Assembly (NCBI GenBank): GCA_037128595.1
Contig: JBAXWB010000026.1
Location: 16,396 to 80,395, forward strand
DNA length: 64,000 nt
Direction of reading: 5' to 3'
Source of the DNA: a bacterium
Lineage (GTDB): Bacteria > Verrucomicrobiota > Kiritimatiellia > CAIKKV01 > CAITUY01
Within the stretch, counting starts at the first letter, position 1; every line of letters starts with the position of its first letter. Both the position numbers and the translations under genes were made by a program. Positions 8,799 to 15,711 of this stretch are shown in pieces. The notes below the pieces were generated by a model. It did not search any database and had not been told where the DNA came from. It saw only the letters and a list, made by a program, of their open reading frames with translations.

Positions 8799-9539
8799 AT
8801 GACTGTAAAAGACATCTTGAATTCTGTTGCGGAAGGGAAACTGTCGACCGCAAAAGCGCTCCGTCAGATTGAAGGATTGCGCGAAAAAAACATCGGGTGT
8901 GCACGGCTGGATATGGACCGCCTCCGTCGCCGCGGATTCCCCGAGGTGATATTCGGACAGGGGAAAACGCCGGAGCAATTGCTGAAAATAGTTTCTGCCC
9001 TGGCCGAGGCCGGCCAGAATTGTCTGGCGACACGGGTCTCAAAAGAACAGGTGGCCGTCGTAAAGGCGGAATTCCCGAACCTCCGTTACCATGAAGCGGC
9101 CCGGGTGCTGACGTTGGATGTCACGCCGCGTCCACGTCCCAAAGGATGTGTCGTGGTGCTTTCCGCAGGGACCACGGATATCCCGGTTGCGGAGGAAGCC
9201 GCCCTGGTGGCTGAAACCATGGGAGCCAAGGTTGAACGCGTCTACGATGTCGGGGTGGCGGGGCTGCACCGCCTGCTCCACCACCTGCCGGTGATGAGAA
9301 AGGCGCGCGTGATGATTGTGGTGGCCGGGATGGAAGGCGCGCTCCCTTCGGTGGTTGGCGGCCTCACCAGCTGTCCCATTATTGCGGTTCCCACCAGTAT
9401 CGGCTATGGCACCAGTATGGGCGGGATCACCGCGTTGCTGGCCATGCTGAACAGTTGTGTTCCGGGAATTACTGTCGTCAACATCGATAATGGATTCGGC
9501 GCCGGTGTGGCAGCCGCCATGATTAACAAGGAAAAATGA
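8799..9539 (+). CDS. larB: LarB, pyridinium-3,5-biscarboxylic acid mononucleotide synthase
   Basis: A 246-residue LarB homologue, a PurE-like carboxylase acting on nicotinic acid adenine dinucleotide in synthesis of the nickel-pincer nucleotide cofactor. Recognisable segments are LDMDRLRRRGFPEVIFGQGKT, CVVVLSAGTTDIPVAEEAA, the VYDVGVAGLHRLL region, VVAGMEGALPSVVGGL and GYGTSMGGITALLAMLNSC. Its stop overlaps the larC start (ATGA), a normal larB-larC pairing. The gene follows the mqn operon after only 31 bp, so it may share the transcript. LarE and LarA are not in this window. Confidence 0.93.
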   Translation: MTVKDILNSVAEGKLSTAKALRQIEGLREKNIGCARLDMDRLRRRGFPEVIFGQGKTPEQLLKIVSALAEAGQNCLATRVSKEQVAVVKAEFPNLRYHEAARVLTLDVTPRPRPKGCVVVLSAGTTDIPVAEEAALVAETMGAKVERVYDVGVAGLHRLLHHLPVMRKARVMIVVAGMEGALPSVVGGLTSCPIIAVPTSIGYGTSMGGITALLAMLNSCVPGITVVNIDNGFGAGVAAAMINKEK

Positions 9540-10762
9540 AACGCGTATTATGGTTCGACAGTGTGGGCGGGGCAAGCGGCGACATGATCCTGTCGACGCT
9601 GATTGATCTAGGGGTGCGTCCCTCCGATTTGAATGAGGCCCTGGCCTCGCTGGGAGATTTTCATATCTCCATTGAGGCCCGGCAACACGCCTCGCACGGC
9701 ATGCATGGCTCTCAAATCACCGTGCATGCCCACGAGCATCACGCGCCCCACTCTCACGGGCATTCCCATCACGCGCCCCACCATGCCCCGCACCGGGGAC
9801 TCCTTGAAATCCAGGCCATGATCGAGGCGGCCGTCCTGCCGCCGGATGTTAAGAAAAAGAGTATCGCCGTCTTTCAGCGGCTGGCGGAAGCTGAAGCGCG
9901 GGTTCATGGAAAAACACCTGAACAAGTTCATTTCCATGAGGTAGGTGCCCTGGATGCCATCGCGGACATCGTCGGCGCTTGTCTCGGATTGCATCTGCTG
10001 CAGGTTGACCACGTCGGCTGTTCTCCGTTGCCGCAGGGGTACGGGACCATTACCTGTGCTCATGGCATTTTCCCGAATCCCGCCCCCGGCACCGTCGAAC
10101 TTCTCAAAGGCTTTGCCGTCACCCATACCGATGAGCCGCATGAACTGGTGACCCCGACCGGTGCGGCCCTGTTGACAACCTGGCGCAATCTGAAGAGCTG
10201 GCCGGAAGGCTGGCTGATCAAGGCGGTGGGGCATGGCTTCGGCCAGCGCACCCTTGACCAGCGGCCCAATCTATTGCGAGGCACCTTGTTGGAAGCCCCG
10301 CCCGTCAAGGGCACGGACCCGGACCTATGCCTGGTCCTGGAGACCAACGTTGACGATACCACGCCTGAACTGGTGGGCTCCCTGGTCCAGAAGCTTATGT
10401 CCGTAGGTGCGTACGATGCGTTTACGTCGGCCATTCAGATGAAGAAGCAGAGGCCCGCCACCCTCTTAACCGTACTTTGCGCCCCCGAACTTAAGCCGGT
10501 CATGCTGGATTTGATTTTTACGGAGAGCACGACCTTTGGAGTCCGCGAACATCTGACGCGGCGCACCATGCTTGAGCGGGAGTTTGCAACGGTGACCACC
10601 GCCTATGGCCCGATCCAGATTAAGATCGGGCGCTGGCATGGAACCCCCGTAACCGCTTCGCCGGAATATGAGGATTGCGCCAAGGCCGCCGTCACGCATC
10701 ATGTCCCGGTCAGGGTTGTCTACGAATCTGCACAGACCGAAGGCCGACGCTTGCTGGGGTAA
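9536..10762 (+). CDS. larC: LarC, nickel insertion protein for the nickel-pincer nucleotide
   Basis: A 408-residue full-length LarC beginning MKRVLWFDSVGGASGDMILS. It contains the HFHEVGALDAIADIVG motif, the GTITCAHGIFPNPAPGTVELL segment, ETNVDDTTPELVGSL and the C-terminal TTFGVREHLTRR region. A histidine-rich stretch at about residues 62-83 (many HH, HAP and HSH repeats) is a likely nickel store. LarC is a CTP-dependent cyclometallase that inserts Ni. Unlike genes that need a programmed frameshift to join LarC1 and LarC2, here both parts are in one continuous frame. It converges with nadK with only 9 bp between stops. Confidence 0.94.
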   Translation: MKRVLWFDSVGGASGDMILSTLIDLGVRPSDLNEALASLGDFHISIEARQHASHGMHGSQITVHAHEHHAPHSHGHSHHAPHHAPHRGLLEIQAMIEAAVLPPDVKKKSIAVFQRLAEAEARVHGKTPEQVHFHEVGALDAIADIVGACLGLHLLQVDHVGCSPLPQGYGTITCAHGIFPNPAPGTVELLKGFAVTHTDEPHELVTPTGAALLTTWRNLKSWPEGWLIKAVGHGFGQRTLDQRPNLLRGTLLEAPPVKGTDPDLCLVLETNVDDTTPELVGSLVQKLMSVGAYDAFTSAIQMKKQRPATLLTVLCAPELKPVMLDLIFTESTTFGVREHLTRRTMLEREFATVTTAYGPIQIKIGRWHGTPVTASPEYEDCAKAAVTHHVPVRVVYESAQTEGRRLLG

Positions 10763-10771
10763 CGTCTAACG

Positions 10772-11626
10772 TCACACGTTTGTGCCCCGCCAGTGCAGTT
10801 TCTGGCGCAAGACGGAAAAATAATCATACCCGGGTAAATGGATGAACCGGACGCGATGCGGGCTTTGGCTGACGCGGACGACGTCACCGATTTCAAGTGG
10901 CTGCCCAACCTGGCCATCCACGGCCAGCATCGCTGCCACCGCACGCTCGACCACCTTGATTTCAATGGTCGCGTCACAAGGAATGACCAGGGGGCGCGTG
11001 CTTAAGGTATGGGGACAAATCAGGGACACGACCACCGCCGGGGCGGTGGGCAGCAGAACCGGCCCCCCCGCCGACAGGGAGTGGCCCGTACTTCCGGTAG
11101 GAGTCGAAACAATCAAACCGTCACAGACAAAATCGCCAACATCCTGGCCATCAACCGTCATGCGCAGGGTGCCCACCCGGGCCCCGCAGGTCATAAGCAC
11201 GTCATTCAGGGCGCGATAGCGACCAATAGACTGGCCCTTGCGACAGAGCGACGCATCCAACATCAACCGCAATGAGGTGGTGTATTGATTCTGAACGAGA
11301 CACTCCAGCGCCCGCTCAAGTTCATCTTCCGGGACACTCGTCATGAACCCCAATGCCCCGAGGTTGACTCCGATCAGGGGGATGTCGCGGCCATCCAGAT
11401 CCCGGACGGCGCGCAACATGGAGCCATCACCGCCCAGCACCATCAACGTATCCGCCTGTTGAGCCACATCGAGAGGAGTGGCGGCAGAGGTCACGTCCAT
11501 CAACTTGGCCGTAGCCGAATCGGGCAACAGTCGCACTCCTAATGTTTCCGCTTTCAGGCGAAGGCGTGCCAGGACCGCCGGAGCTTTTTCTTTTGCACAA
11601 TTCGCAATGACGCCGAGAATTTTCAT
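10772..11626 (-). CDS. nadK: NAD kinase
   Basis: ATP-NAD kinase, 284 residues with the MKILGVIAN start. This ATG has GGAGG six bases upstream and overlaps the tlyA stop as ATGA; a GTG four codons earlier lies on the Shine-Dalgarno itself and is rejected. The diagnostic GGDGSMLRAVR motif, GVNLGALGFMT and the GSTGHSLSAGGPVL region are present. It phosphorylates NAD to NADP in the cytosol. Downstream it meets larC tail to tail. Confidence 0.94.
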   Translation of the reverse strand: MKILGVIANCAKEKAPAVLARLRLKAETLGVRLLPDSATAKLMDVTSAATPLDVAQQADTLMVLGGDGSMLRAVRDLDGRDIPLIGVNLGALGFMTSVPEDELERALECLVQNQYTTSLRLMLDASLCRKGQSIGRYRALNDVLMTCGARVGTLRMTVDGQDVGDFVCDGLIVSTPTGSTGHSLSAGGPVLLPTAPAVVVSLICPHTLSTRPLVIPCDATIEIKVVERAVAAMLAVDGQVGQPLEIGDVVRVSQSPHRVRFIHLPGYDYFSVLRQKLHWRGTNV

Positions 11627-12357
11627 AATTTCCTCCACCAGGCCAGAAACTCAATATTCCCGGCCGGACCTCGCAATGGCGACTCGCATAACCCCAGCCA
11701 TTCCAGCGCCAGACTCTGTGTGCCAAACTGGCGGACCTGCGCGATCACGGATTCATGAACCGCCGGATCCCGCACCACCCCGCCCTTCCCGACATTCTCC
11801 CGGCCCGCCTCAAACTGTGGCTTGATCAGTGAGACGATCTGGCCGCCCAGCGCTATCAGTTTTGTAACAGGCGGCAGAATCAGGGTCAAGGAGATGAATG
11901 AGACGTCGATCACCGCGAACTGAAAAGGTTCCGGGATATCGCGCTCAGAGAGATAGCGGGCATTGAGCTCTTCCTTCACGATGACCCGCGGGTCATTGCG
12001 GAGCCGCCAGTCAAGTTGCCCTTTGCCGACATCCACGGCATAGACGCGCGCCGCCCCATGCTGGAGCAGACAGTCAGTAAAGCCTCCGGTGGAGGCTCCA
12101 ATATCCGCACAAACCCGGGCCGTTACGTCCAGATGGAACGCCTCAAAAGCCGCATCCAGTTTCCCACCCCCGCGACTGACAAATTTATCGCTGGCCGTTA
12201 CCTCAACCTGAGCGTCCTCGGCGCAGGGGCGACCGGCTTTATCCGCAACCTGCCCGTTCACGCGCACGGCCCCGGCCAGAATCAGGCGTTGGGCCTTTTC
12301 CCGGCTCTCGGCGAGCCCTCGTTCAACAAGCATTATATCCAGCCGCTGTTTTGACAT
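11623..12357 (-). CDS. tlyA: TlyA-family rRNA 2'-O-methyltransferase
   Basis: A 244-residue protein with an N-terminal S4 RNA-binding domain (KQRLDIMLVERGLAESREKA, VRVNG) and an FtsJ/RrmJ-type methyltransferase domain: FVSRGGGKLDAA, DIGASTGGFTDCLLQ as SAM motif, VDVGKGQLDW and SLIKPQFEAGRENVGKGGVV. TlyA methylates ribose 2'-OH groups in 16S and 23S rRNA. It overlaps nadK by four bases, a common pairing. Divergent from the SPFH gene at 12489. Confidence 0.92.
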   Translation of the reverse strand: MSKQRLDIMLVERGLAESREKAQRLILAGAVRVNGQVADKAGRPCAEDAQVEVTASDKFVSRGGGKLDAAFEAFHLDVTARVCADIGASTGGFTDCLLQHGAARVYAVDVGKGQLDWRLRNDPRVIVKEELNARYLSERDIPEPFQFAVIDVSFISLTLILPPVTKLIALGGQIVSLIKPQFEAGRENVGKGGVVRDPAVHESVIAQVRQFGTQSLALEWLGLCESPLRGPAGNIEFLAWWRKL

Positions 12358-12431
12358 ATCATCACCCTTCCAGAGAGTCAGAATGCCCCAGCCTCTTGTC
12401 TGAAGGCAAGGTTTTATGAGCAGAACTTGAA

Positions 12432-12460
12432 TTGACGCTTCACATAAAGGCCTCTAAACT
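12432..12460 (+). promoter_or_regulatory. Sigma-70-type promoter for the SPFH gene cluster
   Basis: TTGACG at 12432-12437, then a 17-base spacer, then TAAACT at 12455-12460. Transcription would start near 12467, giving a short leader before the ATG at 12489 with GAGGT just upstream. It lies in the divergent gap between tlyA and the SPFH gene. Confidence 0.55.
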
Positions 12461-12488
12461 CCGCCCAATTGAAAGAATAGAGGTAACT

Positions 12489-13991
12489 ATGATGAGAATG
12501 ACTGAAAATAGCCCTTCGTTTTCGCTGATGCGTGCCGCATTCGTTCCGATTTTCGCGATGGGCCTTCTGATGGGGGCGGCGATCTTCTATTGGTACTTTT
12601 GCCGAATTGAGCCGGACAGCGGCGAAATTGCCATCCTGATTCATAAGACGGGTGAGAATCTGCCCACGGGGCAGATCCTTGCAGAAAATGAAAACCAGAA
12701 AGGGATCCAGCTGGACGTCCTTTCGGAGGGGCGCTATTTCCGCAACCCCTATTCCTGGGACTGGCGGATATACAAGATCACGGATATCCCTGCAGGTAAA
12801 TTAGGCGTACTCACCCGGCTGTACGGAAGCGATCTCCCGCCGAACCAGATCATTGCCGGCCCCGGCCAGAAAGGGATCGTGCGGGACGTCTTAAGCCCCG
12901 GCAAATATCGAATCAACCCGTACGCCTACCGGATCGATATTTTTAACGCGATCAAAATCCGCCCGGGGTATGCGGGGGTGGTGAACTCCCTGATCGGGGA
13001 TGACGTGTTAAGCGTCGCCTCCTCCAACAAGCCGAACGGGTTTCTCGTCAGTAGTTCAATGAAAGGGATTCTTCCGGATATTCTGGATGCCGGGACCTAC
13101 TACCTCAACCCCTATGTGGTGAGCGTGGCCGAGGTGAACCTGCAAAGCCAGCGTTTCGAGATGAGCGGCGCCGACGTCATCAGTTTCCTGACCATGGATG
13201 GGTTTGGGGTAGATGTCGAGGGGACCATTGAGTTCGCGATCATCGGCGAGAAGGCGGCCCTGCTGACCCACCGGGTCGGGGATATGAATGATATCATCAA
13301 AAAGATCATTCTGCCGCGTGCCCGCGGGTTCAGCCGCATTGAGGGAAGTAAACATCCCGCAACGACCTTCATTGTCGGAGAAACGCGCCAGCAATTCCAG
13401 AAAGACCTGGAACACCATCTTCAGACAACGTGTGAAAGCTGGGGCATCTCGATCAAATCAGTACTGATCCGCAACATCAGCCCCCCCGAGCAGATCTCCA
13501 GTATCATCCGTGATCGTGAAGTGGCTGTTCAGGAAAGCCGGAAATATGACCAGGAAATCGGCCAGGCGAAATCAAAGGCCGAACTGGTTAAGCAGGAGAT
13601 GCTGGCCCAGCAAAGCGGTGAAAAGGTGGTAGCCGACACGACCCGTATCCGCGCTGTCATCGGGGCCCAACAGGGACAAGCCGTTCTTGTCGTCAAAGCC
13701 AACCAGGAGTTGGAGGTTGCGAAAATCGACAACGAAGCCGCTGCGGCCCAGGCCCAGGCGATTATGCTCAAGGCCGAGGCCGAAGCCTCCGTGCTGAATA
13801 TGCAAAATACCGCGGAAGCAAGCGTGATGGCCAGTCAGGTGCAGGCCTTCAGCAATGGATTAAACTTTGCTCGTTATACATTTTATAAAAAGGTTGGCCC
13901 CCGGATCGACTCGATCTTGAGTACGGATCAAGGGGATGGGCTTGGTGCCCTCTTCCAGCCCTATCTTCCCACTGTCAAGGAGGTCAAATAA
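12489..13991 (+). CDS. Membrane-anchored SPFH/band-7 protein with three N-terminal repeats
   Basis: A 500-residue protein starting MMRMTENSPSF, preceded by GAGGTAACT. One transmembrane segment lies at about 14-37. Then come three tandem repeats of about 50 residues (about 46-90, 104-148 and 161-211), each of the form I-A-V-x-G-x-L-P-G-x-I-L-A, QKGI-x-DVL, G-x-Y-R-x-NPY. An SPFH/band-7 domain follows (about 213-400), then an Ala/Glu/Gln-rich helical tail. Flotillin and stomatin relatives form oligomeric membrane scaffolds. The next gene encodes a paralogue and starts within this gene's stop (TAATG), so the two probably form a hetero-oligomer. Cellular function is unknown. Confidence 0.85.
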   Translation: MMRMTENSPSFSLMRAAFVPIFAMGLLMGAAIFYWYFCRIEPDSGEIAILIHKTGENLPTGQILAENENQKGIQLDVLSEGRYFRNPYSWDWRIYKITDIPAGKLGVLTRLYGSDLPPNQIIAGPGQKGIVRDVLSPGKYRINPYAYRIDIFNAIKIRPGYAGVVNSLIGDDVLSVASSNKPNGFLVSSSMKGILPDILDAGTYYLNPYVVSVAEVNLQSQRFEMSGADVISFLTMDGFGVDVEGTIEFAIIGEKAALLTHRVGDMNDIIKKIILPRARGFSRIEGSKHPATTFIVGETRQQFQKDLEHHLQTTCESWGISIKSVLIRNISPPEQISSIIRDREVAVQESRKYDQEIGQAKSKAELVKQEMLAQQSGEKVVADTTRIRAVIGAQQGQAVLVVKANQELEVAKIDNEAAAAQAQAIMLKAEAEASVLNMQNTAEASVMASQVQAFSNGLNFARYTFYKKVGPRIDSILSTDQGDGLGALFQPYLPTVKEVK

Positions 13992-15667
13992 TGAAGTCAC
14001 TCACCCCGATGATTGTCGCTGCACTCGGTATTGTTCTGTTTTTTGTATTCGTATGGGAATGGGGCTTCTGTCGGTTCTATGTCGGCCCGGAGCAAATGGC
14101 CGTCATCACCGCCAAGGTGGGCGATGCGTTGCCCCCAGGCGAGATTCTGGCCAAAAAGGGGCAAATGGGTATCCTGGAGGAGGTACTGGGGGAAGGTCGC
14201 CATTTCAGGAATCCCTATGAGTATGATCGGATTATTATGCCGGTGATTACGATCATGCCGGGAAAAATCGGGGTCGTTACCGCCAAAGTCGGCGCCGAAT
14301 TGCCGCAAGGGGAGTTCCTGGCCAATGAAAATCAAAAGGGAATCTGGCGCCGCGTTCTTGGGCCCGGAACCTATCGGCTCAATCCCTATGGGTATGAGAT
14401 CACAATTGAAGATGCGGTGGTGATCCCCATTGGTTATGTCGGGATTATTACGTCCCTATCCGGTCGTCAGGCCCCGGATGGCGCCTTTGCCGTTTCGGGC
14501 GAAAAAGGGGTCCGATCGGATATTCTTCAGCCGGGGTTGTATTATATCAACCCCAAGGAATTCCAAATCAATATTGTCGAAATCGGTGTAAATCAGGTCT
14601 CCCTGCTTGGCAAAGAAGGCAGCACCGTTATCACCAAGGGACAAATCGAGGCTCAAAATGCCGCCATGGATGTGTTGCAGGACAAGATGCTTGAGAAGCA
14701 GGCCGCCAAGCGCCGGGATTATTATCAACAGGCTGAAGCTCAAGTGGCTCAACGGGCACTTTCGGCAGAGGCGAAGCGCTCCGCCCCCGCTCAGCAGCAA
14801 CCCGCCGAGGGGATTCATGTCCTCAATGAATATGTCTCATTTCCTTCACGTGACGGCTTTTTGATCAGTCTCGACATGACGGTTGAGTTTGAACTGCTGC
14901 CGGAAAACATTGCCTGGCTCTATCGCAGTTATGGTGACCTCCCTGCCGTAATCGACAAAATCATCATGCCTCAAATCCTGTCGATCTCACGGAACAAGGG
15001 CTCCGAATACCGGGCGAAAGATTTTATCGTCGGTGAGGGACGCGAAAAATTCCAAATGGATATGACCGAGGCATTGTCCAAAACGCTGAGCGAGAAAAAG
15101 ATCATTACTCACAACGCGTTGATCCGGCATGTGGAGGTGCCTATGCAGATCCTGGATCCGATTCAAAAGGCCAGCGTGGCTATGGAGCAGGATCTAACAA
15201 ATAAGGAACGGCAAAATACCGCTAAAAAACAGGGTGAATTGAATACGGAAATGTCACTGATTGATCAACGTCGTGCCCAGGTGGCTCAGGAGACGCAGAA
15301 GTTAAAGGCGGAAATTGCCGCCGATCAGGATAAGCAGGTTGCCGAGATTCAGGCGGAAACACTCCGGTTGATGTCGCAGATCGACAAGGAGACCGCTGGC
15401 TTCCGCGCCAGCAAGGTCCGTACGCTTGGCAAAGCGGCGGCTGACTCCATGCAAGTCGTTGAAGCCCAGCGTGCCCGCGGGTCCCAGATGAAGACCTTGG
15501 CGTTCGGGGATCCCGTGGCCTTCACGATGTGGGAATTCGCCGGATCACTGAAACCGGACTTGCGCATCAACATCCTGCATGCCGGACCCGGAACATTATG
15601 GACCGACCTTCAAAAGGCCTCCATGGGTGACCTCGGTGGCGCCACCTTAATGAATAAACAGAAATAA
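13991..15667 (+). CDS. Second SPFH/band-7 protein with three N-terminal repeats
   Basis: A 558-residue paralogue of the preceding protein, with a transmembrane segment at about 5-24 and the same three repeats (about 36-80, 91-137 and 147-192; for example MAVITAKVGDALPPGEILA and IGVVTAKVGAELPQGEFLA). It differs by an extra Gln/Ala-rich coiled-coil insertion at about 208-275 between the repeats and the SPFH domain (about 278-440), followed by a long charged helix. The stop of the upstream gene and this start share a base, so expression is likely coupled. A strong hairpin follows the stop codon. Confidence 0.85.
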   Translation: MKSLTPMIVAALGIVLFFVFVWEWGFCRFYVGPEQMAVITAKVGDALPPGEILAKKGQMGILEEVLGEGRHFRNPYEYDRIIMPVITIMPGKIGVVTAKVGAELPQGEFLANENQKGIWRRVLGPGTYRLNPYGYEITIEDAVVIPIGYVGIITSLSGRQAPDGAFAVSGEKGVRSDILQPGLYYINPKEFQINIVEIGVNQVSLLGKEGSTVITKGQIEAQNAAMDVLQDKMLEKQAAKRRDYYQQAEAQVAQRALSAEAKRSAPAQQQPAEGIHVLNEYVSFPSRDGFLISLDMTVEFELLPENIAWLYRSYGDLPAVIDKIIMPQILSISRNKGSEYRAKDFIVGEGREKFQMDMTEALSKTLSEKKIITHNALIRHVEVPMQILDPIQKASVAMEQDLTNKERQNTAKKQGELNTEMSLIDQRRAQVAQETQKLKAEIAADQDKQVAEIQAETLRLMSQIDKETAGFRASKVRTLGKAAADSMQVVEAQRARGSQMKTLAFGDPVAFTMWEFAGSLKPDLRINILHAGPGTLWTDLQKASMGDLGGATLMNKQK

Positions 15668-15681
15668 GCCATGCCATCACA

Positions 15682-15710
15682 CCCCCAGGTCTCGCCTGGG
15701 GGGCTTTTGC
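15682..15710 (+). terminator. Rho-independent-like hairpin after the SPFH pair
   Basis: An 8-bp perfect stem (15682-15689 with 15695-15702) around a 5-base loop is followed by GCTTTTGC. The G-run of the right arm sits 10-14 bases before the ATG at 15712, so the same hairpin also covers the only Shine-Dalgarno-like sequence of the next gene; it may act as an attenuator as well as a terminator. Confidence 0.6.
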
Positions 15711-15711
15711 T

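Noticed and set aside
9720..9800. Possible tandem repeat of CATCACGCGCCCCA-like words
   Set aside because: It lies within larC and encodes its His-rich metal-binding stretch; protein function explains the repetition.
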